Below are positions 9,140 to 19,866 of a stretch of 64,000 nucleotides of DNA, piece after piece; position 1 is the stretch's first letter, and every line of letters begins with the position of its first letter. A program made the translations under genes and the position numbers. Source of the DNA: Burkholderiaceae bacterium. Its GTDB lineage: Bacteria; Pseudomonadota; Gammaproteobacteria; Burkholderiales; Burkholderiaceae_E. A model generated the notes under the pieces. That model was not told the DNA's origin, made no database searches, and saw only the letters and a list, made by a program, of their open reading frames with translations. The DNA is taken from NCBI GenBank assembly GCA_027493945.1, contig JAOSJU010000001.1, positions 1,054,001 to 1,118,000 of the forward strand, in the 5' to 3' direction.

Positions 9140-9483
9140 CCCTGCGGGGGCGGCTGCGGTGTGGCGCGCCGGCCGCTTGGGGGGCCGACGGCTCGCTCGG
9201 CGCAGGCCCGCGGCAACGGGGGGTGGCCCGCGGTACGCCCGGGCCTGTGCAAGCCGAGCGCTTCCGAAGGCAATTCCGCGGGACCCGTCGCCGTCACGCG
9301 CGCAGCGCGTGTCGGCCGCGGGTGCGGAATTGCGAGGAAGGCGAGGGAAGCCCCCGCGAAGCGGGGGCCGCAGCACCGGCCCGGGCGTACCACGGGCCAC
9401 CCCCCGTTGCCGCGGGCCTGCGCCGAGCGAGCCGTCGGCCCCCCAAGCGGCCGGCGCGCCACACCGCAGCCGCCCCCGCAGGG
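9140..9483. repeat. Large nested palindrome 2 (106-bp arms, one mismatch)
   Basis: Positions 9140-9245 and 9378-9483 are inverted repeats of 106 bases with a single mismatch, around a 132-base core. The core aligns along its whole length with the reverse complement of the palindrome 1 core, at about 80 percent by eye. Stem differences are compensated: GCAATTCCGC/GCGGAATTGC here against GCAAATCGGC/GCCGATTTGC there, and a CCCCC/GGGGG stem here against CCCC/GGGG there. The outer arms of the two elements are not obviously related. The 109 bases between the palindromes hold nothing recognised. Confidence 0.9.
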
Positions 9484-9492
9484 ACGGCGCGT

Positions 9493-9963
9493 TCAGCGGG
9501 TCGTGCGCCGCTTGCGCGCCTGCACTTCGAGGATCACGTCGGCGAACTCGTCGACGTCCTCGAAGCTTCGGTAGACCGATGCGAAGCGCACGTAGGCCAC
9601 CTTGTCCAGCTTCTTCAGCTCGCGCATCACCAGCTCGCCGATCCGCTCGCTCGGCACCTCGCGCAGCCCCGGGCTGAGCAGCTTGTCCTCGATCCGGTGG
9701 ATCGCCGCATCGACCGCCTCGGCGCTCACCGGCCGCTTGCGCAGCGCCAGCGCCATCGAGGCGCGCATCTTGCGGCGGTCGAACTCGGCGCGCACGCCGT
9801 TCTTCTTGACCACCGCCGGCAGCGCCAGTTCGACACGCTCGTAGGTGGTGAAGCGCTTGTCGCAGTTCAGGCAGCGTCGGCGCCGCCGGGTGCTCGCGCC
9901 GTCGTCGGACTCGCGGGTCTCGATGACCTGGGTATCGGGATGGTCGCAGAACGGGCAGCGCAT
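9493..9963 (-). CDS. nrdR: Transcriptional repressor NrdR
   Basis: NrdR represses ribonucleotide reductase genes in response to nucleotide state. The 156-residue product has the N-terminal zinc ribbon (CPFC near residue 3 and [12 protein letters not shown]) followed by an ATP-cone domain starting [16 protein letters not shown]. Length and motifs are standard. It lies 24 bases downstream of glyA on the same strand, the common glyA-nrdR pairing. Its stop is about ten bases from the outer arm of palindrome 2. Confidence 0.96.
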   Translation of the reverse strand: MRCPFCDHPDTQVIETRESDDGASTRRRRRCLNCDKRFTTYERVELALPAVVKKNGVRAEFDRRKMRASMALALRKRPVSAEAVDAAIHRIEDKLLSPGLREVPSERIGELVMRELKKLDKVAYVRFASVYRSFEDVDEFADVILEVQARKRRTTR

Positions 9964-9987
9964 GCCCGGAGGTTACCGGAAGGACGC

Positions 9988-11232
<1,245 letters not shown>

Positions 11233-11237
11233 GGAAG

Positions 11238-11997
11238 TCACCTGGTGGCGCCGGTGTCACGCGGCACCCGCGATTCTAAAGGATCGCGTCGGCGCCGCGC
11301 CTCGACGTCGTCGAGCGGCGCTTCCCGCGAGGTCGCGAGGTGCGCGACATCGGCCCACGCAAGCAGGCTGAATGCGCTGCCGTCCCAGCGGATGCGGTTC
11401 AGGCTGGCATTCAGCAGGTCGTGGCCGCGCGGCGCCTCCAGCGGCATGCCGGTGGCGATCCGGTAGGCGATGTCGAGCACGCCGCCGTGGGTGACCGCAA
11501 TGACAGTCTGCCCCGGATGGGCCTGCGCCAGGTCGCCCAGCGCCGCGGCCACGCGCGCGTGGAACGCGCGCAGCGACTCGCCGCCGCCGGGCAGCGCGAA
11601 ATCGGGTTCGCGCTGCCGCCAGCGCCGCCAGGCTTCGCCCTGCAGTCGCTTCGAGCTCCTCGTGGGTACGGCCCTCGAAGCTTCCGTAGTGGCGTTCGCG
11701 CAGGCGCGGTTCGATGCGCGTCGAAAGGCCGCGGGCCGCGGCGATCGGCTCGGCGGTCTGGCGGGCGCGCGACAGGTCGCTCGCGTAGACCGCGTCGACC
11801 CGCCATGTCGCCAGTCTGCGGCCGGTGAGCGCCGCCTGCGCCAGCCCTTCGTCGTCGAGCCCGATGTCGATCTGCCCCTGGAAGCGCCGCTCGCGGTTCC
11901 AGGCGGTGACACCGTGCCGGATCAGCACCAGTTCGGTGTGCCGGCGACCGGGCTGCCGCGCGCTCGAACCCGGCGCGTTCGAGGCCCCCGCGCTCAA
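11238..11997 (-). CDS. Histidine phosphatase family protein (one apparent frameshift)
   Basis: The N-terminal frame has the phosphohistidine motif [17 protein letters not shown] and [13 protein letters not shown]. The C-terminal frame has [13 protein letters not shown] and [15 protein letters not shown], containing the second active-site His. Joined, they give about 252 residues of the cofactor-dependent phosphoglycerate mutase/alpha-ribazole phosphatase superfamily; the substrate is unknown. The join needs removal of one base near 11652-11656 (HEEL to KRLQGEAW). A TTG at 11997 overlapping the upstream TGA (TTGA) is the best start, but it is not certain. Confidence 0.8.
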
Positions 11998-12632
11998 GCC
12001 CGTCCCGACGCGAGCCGCGGGTTCAGCGTGCAGGTGCCGGTGATCGACGCCTCGCCGAGCCGATGGTGCGCGATCACCTTGCGCGCGTCGGCGCCGCTGA
12101 AGCGGCCCATCAGCGGCACGCGCTCGACGTCGAGCGCGTAGACGGTGAACACGTAGCGATGCACGATCGAGTCGTTCCACGGCGGACACGGGCCGTCGTA
12201 TCCGTAATAGTCGCCGGCCATGTCGTGGTCGCCGGCGAACCAGCCGGTGTAGTCGTTGATCCCTTGGCGCGCGCCGTGCTTCGCTGCCGGCCCCGTCTTG
12301 CCCTTGGGCGTGACCTTGTCGGAGTACTCGCCGGCGGCGATCGAATCGAGGCTCGCAGGCAGGTCGACCAGCACCCAGTGGAAGAAATCGACGCGCTTGA
12401 GCGTGGCCGGAATCTCGCGCCCCTCCTGGTTCACGTCATCGCCGCGGCTGGGCACGTCGGGGTCGTGGCAGACGATCGCGAACGAGCGCGTGCCCACCGG
12501 CGCCCCCGACCACGAAAGCTGCGGATTGCGGTTGCCCGACAGCGTCACGTGCGACTTCGGGTCGATGCGGCAGAACGCGAACTCGGCCGGGATCGGCTGC
12601 CCGTCGGCGAAGGATTCACTGAAAACTCTCAT
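11994..12632 (-). CDS. YbhB/YbcL family PEBP-like protein
   Basis: This 212-residue protein belongs to the phosphatidylethanolamine-binding protein superfamily. The core strands and ligand-site residues are visible in FAIVCHDPDVPSRG, FFHWVLVDLP, YYGYDGPCPPWNDS and HRYVFTVYALD. Its cellular role is not established in bacteria. There is no signal peptide, so a cytoplasmic location is likely. Its TGA overlaps the proposed TTG start of the histidine phosphatase, so the two may be co-translated. Confidence 0.88.
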   Translation of the reverse strand: MRVFSESFADGQPIPAEFAFCRIDPKSHVTLSGNRNPQLSWSGAPVGTRSFAIVCHDPDVPSRGDDVNQEGREIPATLKRVDFFHWVLVDLPASLDSIAAGEYSDKVTPKGKTGPAAKHGARQGINDYTGWFAGDHDMAGDYYGYDGPCPPWNDSIVHRYVFTVYALDVERVPLMGRFSGADARKVIAHHRLGEASITGTCTLNPRLASGRA

Positions 12633-12719
12633 CGGTTCATTCTCCCTGGCCGCCCGGTTGCGCGGCGCCCACCCGAACCATACCCCGTGCCGGCGATCCG
12701 GGCACTCCGCGGCGCACGA

Positions 12720-14051
12720 TCAGGCCGCCGGCTCGAGTTTCACCCGCGCGAACCTGCGCTTGCCCACCTGCACGACGTAAGTGCCCGCGGGCAGCTTCAG
12801 CGCCTTGTCCGCGATGCGCTCGCCGTCGGCGCGCACGCCGCCCTGGTCGATGTTGCGATTGGCCTCGGTGGTCGGCGGCGCCAGCCGGGCCTGCTTGAGC
12901 AGTTGCGCGATCGGCATCGGCACCCCGTGCAGCACCACCTCGGGCATGTCGTCGGGCAGCGCGCCATGGCGAAAACGCGCCTCGAACCCGGCCAGCGCCG
13001 CCTCGGCCGCCGCGCGCGAATGGAAGCGCTCGACGATCTCCAGCGCCAGCATGACCTTCGCGTCGCGCGGATTGCGCCCGGCCGCGCACTGCTCGCGCAG
13101 CTGCGCGATCTCGCCCAGCGAGCGGAACGACAGCAGCTCGTAATAGCGCCACATCAGCTCGTCGGAGATCGACATCAGCTTGCCGAACATCTGTTCGGGC
13201 GCCTCGGCGATGCCGACGTAGTTGTTCTTCGACTTCGACATCTTCTCGACGCCGTCCAGCCCCTCGAGCAACGGCATCGTCAGGATGCACTGCGGCTCCT
13301 GCCCGTACTCGCGCTGCAACTCGCGCCCCACCAGCAGGTTGAACTTCTGGTCGGTGCCGCCCAGCTCGATATCGGACTTCAGCGCCACCGAGTCGTAGCC
13401 CTGCATCAGCGGATAGAGCAGCTCGTGCACCGAGATCGGCTGGCCGGCGCGGAAGCGCCGGGTGAAGTCGTCGCGCTCCATCATTCGCGCGAGCGTGTAC
13501 CGGGCAGCCAGCTGGATCATGCCCCGGGCGCCCAGCGGGTCGGACCATTCGGAGTTGTAGCGGATCTCGGTGCGTTCGCGATCGAGCACCAGACTGGCCT
13601 GCTCGAAGTAGGTCTTCGCGTTCTCCTCGATCTGCTCGCGCGTGAGCGGCGGCCGCGTGGTGTTGCGGCCCGACGGGTCGCCGATCATCGCGGTGAAGTC
13701 GCCGATCAGGAAGATCACCCGGTGGCCGAGATCCTGCAGCTGGCGCATCTTGTTCAGGACCACGGTGTGGCCCAGGTGCAGGTCGGGGGCGGTGGGGTCC
13801 AGTCCCAGCTTGATCCGCAGCGGACTGCCGGTGGCCTCGCTGCGGGCGAGCTTGGCCAGCCACTCCGACTCGATCAGCAGTTCGTCGCAGCCGCGCAGGC
13901 TGACCGCCAGCGCCTCACGGGTCCGGTCGGTCACCGGCGGGGCCCCGGCCCCGGGAGAAGCCCCGGGAGAAGCCCCGGGAGGAGCCTCGGGAGGAGCGCC
14001 GCGAGAGGCCGGGCCAGGCCCCATCGGAGTTTTTGGGCCGTTCATCGTCAT
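12720..14051 (-). CDS. tyrS: Tyrosyl-tRNA synthetase
   Basis: This class I synthetase charges tRNA-Tyr. The nucleotide-binding signature reads HLGH in [20 protein letters not shown] appears as [11 protein letters not shown], and the C-terminal S4 RNA-binding domain ends [17 protein letters not shown]. The protein starts with about 40 residues of Pro/Gly/Ala-rich sequence made of a 12-bp tandem repeat before the conserved part ([14 protein letters not shown]); the family normally lacks this. Two ATGs (14051 and 14045) are possible. It is divergent from the M23 peptidase gene. Confidence 0.95.
   Translation of the reverse strand: MTMNGPKTPMGPGPASRGAPPEAPPGASPGASPGAGAPPVTDRTREALAVSLRGCDELLIESEWLAKLARSEATGSPLRIKLGLDPTAPDLHLGHTVVLNKMRQLQDLGHRVIFLIGDFTAMIGDPSGRNTTRPPLTREQIEENAKTYFEQASLVLDRERTEIRYNSEWSDPLGARGMIQLAARYTLARMMERDDFTRRFRAGQPISVHELLYPLMQGYDSVALKSDIELGGTDQKFNLLVGRELQREYGQEPQCILTMPLLEGLDGVEKMSKSKNNYVGIAEAPEQMFGKLMSISDELMWRYYELLSFRSLGEIAQLREQCAAGRNPRDAKVMLALEIVERFHSRAAAEAALAGFEARFRHGALPDDMPEVVLHGVPMPIAQLLKQARLAPPTTEANRNIDQGGVRADGERIADKALKLPAGTYVVQVGKRRFARVKLEPAA
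13949..13996. repeat. Four copies of a 12-bp tandem repeat inside tyrS
   Basis: The unit ccccgggagaag occurs twice exactly and twice with small changes (ccccgggaggag and cctcgggaggag), end to end. On the coding strand it gives the repeated GASP/GAPP residues of the TyrS N-terminal extension. Because the unit is a multiple of three, changes in copy number would keep the frame. Confidence 0.85.
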
Positions 14052-14225
14052 TTCGTGCCGGGTTTCCTGGAATCATCCGGTAGAATCGGCCGCTGTCCCC
14101 CGACCGGGCGGGTGGCGCCCTGGCGCCGCTGCCGGCACCGAACCGAAGGGGCAGATTCTAGCCGAGGGTTCGTACGGCCCCGGCGATGCAGCCGTACCCG
14201 AGGATCGCACGACCCCGTCAGCCCG

Positions 14226-15572
14226 ATGAGTCCGCCTGCCCTGCCCAGCTTCCCGAAAGTGGCGACCGCGGTCGCCGTCACGCTCACCCTGGTCGCGGTG
14301 ACCGCCTTCGGCACTGCGCCGTTGCGCGAAGTCGAACTGCCCCCGGTGCAAACCATCGTCGAGAGGGTCGCGATCGCGCCGTCGCTCCAGTCGGCCGAGG
14401 CCGTCGTGCCTGCGCCGCTGCAGCACTACGCCCGCTCCGAGCGCATCCGGCGCGGCGAGACACTGGTCTCGCTGCTCGACCGGCTCGGTGCCACCGACGT
14501 CGACTTCCAGAAATTCGTCGCCGCCGACCGCCGGGCGCGCAAGCTGATGCAGCTGCAGGCCGGGCGCACCGTCAACGCGCTGATCGACGAGGCGGGGCGC
14601 GTGCAATCGCTGCAGTACCGCTACGCCCACCTCGACAGCGAGTCTGACGAGCCCACGCAGCCCACCGGCCGGGTGACCATCCGCCGCGCCGACCTCGGTT
14701 TCGGGGCCAGCGACGAGCCGATCTCGCTTTCGAGCGACAGGTCGCGGTGGCGGTCGCCGAAATTCGTACCTCGCTGTTCGCGGCGATCGACGCGGCGGGC
14801 ATCCCCGAGGCGGTCGCTACCCACATCGCCGACATCCTCGACGGCGAGGTCGACTTCAATCGTGACCTGCGCCGCGGCGACCAGCTGCGCGTGGTCCTAC
14901 GAAACGATCCGCGAGTCCGACAGCCTCGATCCGCCGACGATCGGGCGCATCCTCGCGCTGGAATTCACGATCAACGGCGCCCGCCACGAAGCCGTCTGGT
15001 TCGACCGCGAGGGCTCCGAGCACGGCGAGTACTTCACCTTCGACGGCCGCAGCCTGCGCAAGGCCTTCCTGCATCACCCGGTCGAGTTCAGCCGCATCTC
15101 CTCGGGCTTCAGCAACGCCCGCATGCATCCGATCCTGAAGTACACGCGCGAGCACAAGGGCGTCGATTTCGCCGCCCCGATCGGCACCAAGGTGCGCAGC
15201 TCGGGCGACGGCGTGGTCGAGTTCGTCGGCCAGCAGCGCGGCTACGGCAACATCGTCGAAATCCGCCATCGCAACGGCATCTCCACGCTCTACGCGCACC
15301 TGAACGGGTTCGCGTCCGGCCTGTCGAAAGGCGCGAAAGTGGCCCAGGGCGCGGTCATCGGCTACGTCGGAACCACGGGCTGGTCCACCGGCCCGCACCT
15401 GCACTACGAATTCAAGGTCGCGGGCGAGCAGGTCGATCCGCTGTCGGTCGTGCTGCCGCCGGCGGCGCCGCTCGATGCCGCCGAGCGCGTGCACTTCATG
15501 GCGCGCACTGCCGGCCTGCGCACCCGCCTGGCCCAGACCGACGGCGTCGTCCGCCTCGCCCGCTTCGAATAG
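14226..15572 (+). CDS. M23 family murein endopeptidase, MepM-like (two compensating indels)
   Basis: This is a periplasmic or membrane-anchored peptidoglycan endopeptidase. Residues about 10-28 form a signal anchor. An OapA/LysM-like segment follows (RSERIRRGETLVSLLDRLGA), then the LytM domain with the zinc ligands in HKGVDFAAPIGTKV and HLHYEF. Between about 14738 and 14893 the frame is displaced: one base is missing near 14737 and one is extra near 14892 (gtcctac for gtctac). The displaced frame reads VAEIRTSLFAAIDAAGIPEA, as expected for the family. The uncorrected frame stays open but is nonsense there. About 449 residues. Confidence 0.88.
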   Translation: MSPPALPSFPKVATAVAVTLTLVAVTAFGTAPLREVELPPVQTIVERVAIAPSLQSAEAVVPAPLQHYARSERIRRGETLVSLLDRLGATDVDFQKFVAADRRARKLMQLQAGRTVNALIDEAGRVQSLQYRYAHLDSESDEPTQPTGRVTIRRADLGFGASDEPISLSSDRSRWRSPKFVPRCSRRSTRRASPRRSLPTSPTSSTARSTSIVTCAAATSCAWSYETIRESDSLDPPTIGRILALEFTINGARHEAVWFDREGSEHGEYFTFDGRSLRKAFLHHPVEFSRISSGFSNARMHPILKYTREHKGVDFAAPIGTKVRSSGDGVVEFVGQQRGYGNIVEIRHRNGISTLYAHLNGFASGLSKGAKVAQGAVIGYVGTTGWSTGPHLHYEFKVAGEQVDPLSVVLPPAAPLDAAERVHFMARTAGLRTRLAQTDGVVRLARFE

Positions 15573-15597
15573 GCCCCGCCCCGGGGCGCCCGACGCC

Positions 15598-16716
15598 GTG
15601 CGCCGCTTCATCGGCCTGATGTCGGGCACCAGCATCGATGCGGTCGACGGCGCGCTGCTCGAGTTCGGCGGCCAGCAGCCCGACACGCTGCGCACCTCCG
15701 CCTTCGCCAGCCGGCCGATTCCCGACAATCTCCGCCACGAACTGGAAGCCCTGCAGTCGCCCGGCGCCGACGAACTGAGGCGCGCGGCGCTCGCGGCCAA
15801 CGCGCTCGCCGACGTCTATGCCGAGGTCGTCGCCGACCTGCTGACCCAAGCAGGCTGCGCGGCTGCTTCGGTCACCGCGATCGGCGCGCACGGCCAGACG
15901 GTGCGGCATCGTCCCGAGCTCGGCTACACGATCCAGCTGCTGCAGCCGGCGCGGCTTGCCGAGGCCTGCGGCATCGCCGTGGTCTGCGACCTGCGGGCCG
16001 CCGACATCGCGGCGGGAGGCCAAGGCGCGCCGCTGGCCCCGGCCTTCCATGCCGAGGCGTTCCGCGATGCCGCCGAGCGCCGGGCGGTGGTCAACCTCGG
16101 GGGCGTCGCCAACATCAGCGTGCTGCCGCCGCTCGCCTCGCCCGAACCGGTCACCGGCTACGACACCGGCCCGGCCAACACGCTGCTGGACGCCTGGTGC
16201 CGCCGCCACACCGGCGCCGACTTCGACCGCGACGGCGACTGGGCGCGCGGCGGCACGGTCGACGCCGCGCTGCTCGCGAGCTGGCTGGCCGAGCCCTACT
16301 TTGCCCTGGCACCGCCCAAGAGCACCGGACGCGATCTGTTCAACGCCGGCTGGCTCGACCGCACGCTGGCCGCCGGCGAAAAGCGCGACCCGCGCGACGT
16401 GCAGGCGACACTGGTCGAACTCACGGCACTGACGGTCGGGCGGGCCTGCCGCGAGTCGGGTGCCGGGCGGGTGTTCGTCTGCGGCGGCGGCGCGCGCAAC
16501 CGGTTCCTGATGGAGCGGCTCGCCGCCAGCGCCGCGCCGGCGAAAGTCAGCACGACGCAGGCGCTCGGCGTCGATCCTCAGGCCGTGGAAGCGGCCGCGT
16601 TCGCCTGGCTGGCGGCGCGACGCATCGATGGAAATGCCGGCAACCTGGCGTCGGTGACCGGCGCACGCGGGCCGCGCGTGCTCGGCCTGCTGGCCGAGCC
16701 GCGGCCGCGGAATTGA
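15598..16716 (+). CDS. anmK: Anhydro-N-acetylmuramic acid kinase
   Basis: AnmK hydrolyses and phosphorylates 1,6-anhydroMurNAc released during cell-wall recycling. The 372-residue product has LMSGTSIDAVDGALLEF, GAHGQTVRHRP, VVNLGGVANIS and DTGPANTLLDAW, the ASKHA-type ATP and sugar sites. The GTG at 15598 is chosen because family members begin directly with (M)RRFIGLMSGTS. It lies 25 bases after the murein endopeptidase gene, a fitting functional pair. Confidence 0.94.
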   Translation: MRRFIGLMSGTSIDAVDGALLEFGGQQPDTLRTSAFASRPIPDNLRHELEALQSPGADELRRAALAANALADVYAEVVADLLTQAGCAAASVTAIGAHGQTVRHRPELGYTIQLLQPARLAEACGIAVVCDLRAADIAAGGQGAPLAPAFHAEAFRDAAERRAVVNLGGVANISVLPPLASPEPVTGYDTGPANTLLDAWCRRHTGADFDRDGDWARGGTVDAALLASWLAEPYFALAPPKSTGRDLFNAGWLDRTLAAGEKRDPRDVQATLVELTALTVGRACRESGAGRVFVCGGGARNRFLMERLAASAAPAKVSTTQALGVDPQAVEAAAFAWLAARRIDGNAGNLASVTGARGPRVLGLLAEPRPRN

Positions 16717-17064
16717 TCAGGAGAACGACGAGCCGCAGCCGCAGGTGCTGCTGGCGTTCGGGTTCTTGATGACGAACTGCGCGCCCTGCAGGTCTTCCTT
16801 GTAGTCGATCTCGGCGCCCACCAAGTACTGGAAGCTCGCCGCGTCGATCAGCAGCGTGACGCCGCCCTTCTCCATCACGGTGTCGTCTTCGTTCGTTTCC
16901 TCGTCGAAGGTGAAACCGTACTGGAAGCCGGAACAGCCTCCACCCTGCACGAACACGCGCAGCTTCAGGGCCGGGTTGCCCTCTTCGTCGATCAGTTGCT
17001 TGACCTTGGCGGCCGCGCTTTCGGTGAACAGCAGCGGTGCGGGCATTTCGGCGACAGCGCTCAT
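16717..17064 (-). CDS. erpA: Iron-sulfur cluster insertion protein ErpA
   Basis: ErpA is an A-type carrier that delivers Fe-S clusters to client enzymes. The 115-residue product has the three cluster cysteines in [11 protein letters not shown] and TCGCGSSFS, and the internal [21 protein letters not shown] block of the family. The ATG at 17064 has GGAGGTT upstream and matches homologues. The bactofilin frame upstream runs into it without a stop because of an apparent indel, but ErpA is complete on its own. Fe-S demand is high here (NosR, Mo hydroxylase). Confidence 0.95.
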   Translation of the reverse strand: MSAVAEMPAPLLFTESAAAKVKQLIDEEGNPALKLRVFVQGGGCSGFQYGFTFDEETNEDDTVMEKGGVTLLIDAASFQYLVGAEIDYKEDLQGAQFVIKNPNASSTCGCGSSFS

Positions 17065-17131
17065 CGAGATAACCTCCGGTTGGCCCGACATTTTAGGATG
17101 CGGCCAGAAACCGCGCCACTGTCGGGGCAAT

Positions 17132-17529
17132 TCACTCGTTGCTGCTCGCCAGCTCCGGTGCGGGCGCTCCTGCCCGCCGAGGTGCGCGAGCGCGCCGTCG
17201 AGGATCGCCCCGTGATGCATCTCGATCGCCCGGTAGCGGATCTCGCCGCTCACCTGCGCCTTCGGCTGCAGTTCGAGCAGCTCGTCGGCCTGCACCGGAC
17301 CCACGATCGTGCCGTTGACCACCAGATGGGCCGCCCGCACCTGCCCTTCGATGCGCGCGTTCTCCGACAGTACCAGCATGCTGGGCTCGCCTTCCTCGGC
17401 GATCACGTTGCCGCACACCTCGCCGTCGATGCGCAGCCCGCCCCTGAAACGAACGTCGCCGCGGATTGCGGTGCCGGCTCCGATCAGGCAATCGATCGTA
17501 CCGGAGTTGAGCTTCTTCCTGCCGAACAT
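17132..17529 (-). CDS. Bactofilin family cytoskeletal protein (apparent frameshift near C terminus)
   Basis: Bactofilins are small beta-helical polymers that scaffold cell-shape or surface functions. The visible beta-helix repeats ([23 protein letters not shown], in pieces, and [20 protein letters not shown]) fill residues 15-115. In the raw frame the ORF has no stop before erpA. If one base was lost near 17172, the protein ends [10 protein letters not shown] with a stop at 17132, giving about 132 residues as usual for the family. It begins 13 bases after the upstream DUF6776 gene. Confidence 0.85.
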
Positions 17530-17542
17530 CGCGACTCCTCGT

Positions 17543-18283
17543 TCAGAGGGAGGCGCTCTGCTCGGCGCGCAGCACGCCCCGTTCGAGCACGCGCATCTGC
17601 ACCGACTTCAGCACCGCGCCCTCCGGCACCCTGAAGTATCCTTCGACGCGCAACAGGCGCCGGAAGGACAGCTTCATGCGCTCGCGCGCGTCGGCGGGAC
17701 CATCGTCGGGCAGCTTCAGGATCGTGCTGTGCCCCTGGGTCACGGTGGTCACCAGCAACTGCAGCGACCCCGAGAACAGCCGCTCGGCGCGGCCCGCCTG
17801 CACCAGAAGGGCACGATAGCGCATGCGGTTGGGCTCACCGGCATCGGGCTCGACCTCGAACCGACGAATGGCCACCGGGCCCTGCGCATCGGCGGCCGGC
17901 AGCAGGCTTTCGAGATAGGCGAGATCGGCCTTGAGCTCGGCGTTCTCGGCTTCCAGCGCCCGCAGCTGCTGCTCGCGGCGTTGCGCGGCGACCTGATCGA
18001 TGCGCAGCCCGCTGTCGGTCGGCACGAGCACGTCGGTCAGGCGCATGCGCTCGGCACGCTCGTCGGCGAGCTGGTCGCGCAGGCTGGCCAGCTCGGCGTC
18101 GAGCCGATCACGCTCGATCGCAGCGCCGTCGAACGCGGCGCGCCACAGCCACATGCCGGCCACCACGCCCAAGGCCGCCGCAAGCGCGAGCGACGCAAGC
18201 CGCAACGGCCACGGCACGTGCCGTCGAACAGTCATCCTGGCGGCGCTCACCGAGCGGCGCCGCACGAACAGTCTCTTCTTCAC
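17543..18283 (-). CDS. DUF6776-like membrane protein with coiled coil
   Basis: This 246-residue protein has a basic N terminus, one transmembrane helix at about residues 26-47 ([20 protein letters not shown]), a predicted coiled coil at about 55-128 rich in Glu, Arg and Leu, and a C-terminal beta domain ([22 protein letters not shown]). It resembles the betaproteobacterial DUF6776 family, which sits upstream of bactofilin. The function is unknown. Neighbour and topology suggest a periplasmic partner of the bactofilin; this is inference. Confidence 0.75.
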   Translation of the reverse strand: MKKRLFVRRRSVSAARMTVRRHVPWPLRLASLALAAALGVVAGMWLWRAAFDGAAIERDRLDAELASLRDQLADERAERMRLTDVLVPTDSGLRIDQVAAQRREQQLRALEAENAELKADLAYLESLLPAADAQGPVAIRRFEVEPDAGEPNRMRYRALLVQAGRAERLFSGSLQLLVTTVTQGHSTILKLPDDGPADARERMKLSFRRLLRVEGYFRVPEGAVLKSVQMRVLERGVLRAEQSASL

Positions 18284-18289
18284 TCCAGG

Positions 18290-19351
18290 TCATGGTAGCA
18301 CCGGCACCTGGTCGAGCCCGGTGCCTTCCGGCAGCCCGAACATGAGGTTCATCGCCTGCACGCCCTGCCCGGATGCACCCTTGACCAGGTTGTCCTCGAC
18401 CACCAGCACCATCAGCAGGTCGCTGCCCGGTGGGCGGTGCACCGCGATGCGCGCGGTGTTCGAAGCGCGCACCGATCGCGTCTCGGGCATCGAGCCGGCC
18501 GGCATCACGTCGACGAAGGGCTCGCCGGCATAGCGCTTCTCGTAGAGCGCCTGCAGGTCGATGCCGCGGCCCGCCGGCGTCAGCCGCGCATACAGGGTCG
18601 AGAAGATGCCGCGCACCATCGGCACCAGGTGCGGCGTGAACACGAGGTTCACCGGCTTGCCGGCGATTGCCTGCAGGCCCTGACGAATTTCGGGAAGATG
18701 CCTGTGCCCGCTCACCGAGTAGGCCTTGAAGTTGTCGGCCGCCTCGGCCAGCAACGTGTGCACTTCGGCCTTGCGACCCGCGCCCGATGCGCCGGACTTG
18801 CAGTCGGCGATCAGGCTGTCGCACTCCACCAGGTCGCCGCCGGCCGCAGCCACGGCCGCCGGCTCGAGCACCGGCAGGAAGCCCAGCTGCACCGAAGTGG
18901 GATAGCAGCCCGGCAGCCCGATCACGCGCGCCTTGCGGATCGCCTCACGGTTCACCTCGGGCAAGCCGTAGACCGCCTCGGCCAGAATGTCCGGGCACGC
19001 GTGCGGCATCTTGTACCAGCGCTCGAACTCCGCGGTGTCCTTCAGCCGGAAGTCGGCCGCGAGATCGATCACCTTCACGCCGGCAGCGAGCAGTTCGCGC
19101 GCCTGTGACATCGCCACACCGTGCGGCGTGGCGAAGAACACCACGTCGCAGCGGGTGAGCGGCGCCCGGGCCGGATCGGAGAAAGCCAGCGACACGCGCC
19201 CGCGCAGCGACGGGAACATCTCGGCCACCGGCATTCCGGTTTCCTTGCGCGAAGTGATCGCCAGCAGTTCCGCCTTCGGATGCTGCGCCAGCAGCCGCAG
19301 CAGTTCGACGCCGGTGTAACCGGTGCCGCCTACGATTCCGACCTTGATCAT
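18290..19351 (-). CDS. argC: N-acetyl-gamma-glutamyl-phosphate reductase
   Basis: ArgC carries out the third step of arginine synthesis, the NADPH reduction of N-acetylglutamyl phosphate. The 353-residue product starts [20 protein letters not shown] (Rossmann loop), has the catalytic cysteine in [13 protein letters not shown], and the conserved HRHLPEI and [12 protein letters not shown] blocks. It is six bases upstream of the DUF6776 gene on the same strand. The rpsI terminator lies between it and rpsI. Confidence 0.96.
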   Translation of the reverse strand: MIKVGIVGGTGYTGVELLRLLAQHPKAELLAITSRKETGMPVAEMFPSLRGRVSLAFSDPARAPLTRCDVVFFATPHGVAMSQARELLAAGVKVIDLAADFRLKDTAEFERWYKMPHACPDILAEAVYGLPEVNREAIRKARVIGLPGCYPTSVQLGFLPVLEPAAVAAAGGDLVECDSLIADCKSGASGAGRKAEVHTLLAEAADNFKAYSVSGHRHLPEIRQGLQAIAGKPVNLVFTPHLVPMVRGIFSTLYARLTPAGRGIDLQALYEKRYAGEPFVDVMPAGSMPETRSVRASNTARIAVHRPPGSDLLMVLVVEDNLVKGASGQGVQAMNLMFGLPEGTGLDQVPVLP

Positions 19352-19399
19352 GCTCGACTCCGTGGATGCCTACTGGGGCCCGGAAGGGATCGCCGGATG

Positions 19400-19430
19400 T
19401 AAAAAGGCCGCCTGCGAAGCAAGGCGGCCT
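19400..19430 (-). terminator. Rho-independent terminator after rplM-rpsI
   Basis: On the minus strand an eight-base GGCCGCCT/AGGCGGCC stem with a GC-rich loop is followed directly by five T residues (the aaaaa at 19401-19405 on the plus strand). It lies 40 bases after the rpsI stop and before argC. Confidence 0.85.
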
Positions 19431-19469
19431 GTTCCCGAAGCGCGCGGTATCGCGCAGGGCGTGCGCGGA

Positions 19470-19862
19470 TCAGCGCTTCGAGAACTGCTTGCGACGTCGC
19501 GCCTTGTGGAAACCGACCTTCTTGCGCTCGACCTCGCGCGCGTCGCGCGTGACCAGCCCGGCGTCCGACAGCGCGGGCTTGAGCGCCGCGTCGTAGTCGA
19601 TCAGCGCGCGGGTGATGCCGTGGCGCACCGCGCCCGCCTGCCCCGACTCGCCGCCGCCGGCGACGTTGACCATGATGTCGAAGCTGCGGATGTTGTCGGT
19701 GAGATCGAGCGGCTGGCGCACGACCATGCGGCCGGTTTCGCGGGCGAAATAGTCGTCGAGCGGCTTGCCATTCACCACGAACCTGCCGGTGCCACGCTTG
19801 AGGAACACCCGCGCGACCGAGGTCTTGCGCCGGCCGGTGCCGTAGTAGTAATCGCCGATCAT
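19470..19862 (-). CDS. rpsI: 30S ribosomal protein S9
   Basis: S9 is a small-subunit protein whose C-terminal tail reaches the P site. The 130-residue product has [20 protein letters not shown] at the N terminus, [20 protein letters not shown] in the middle and the basic end [11 protein letters not shown]. The ATG at 19862 matches homologues. It follows rplM by four bases, the universal rplM-rpsI pair. Confidence 0.98.
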   Translation of the reverse strand: MIGDYYYGTGRRKTSVARVFLKRGTGRFVVNGKPLDDYFARETGRMVVRQPLDLTDNIRSFDIMVNVAGGGESGQAGAVRHGITRALIDYDAALKPALSDAGLVTRDAREVERKKVGFHKARRRKQFSKR

Positions 19863-19866
19863 CGCG

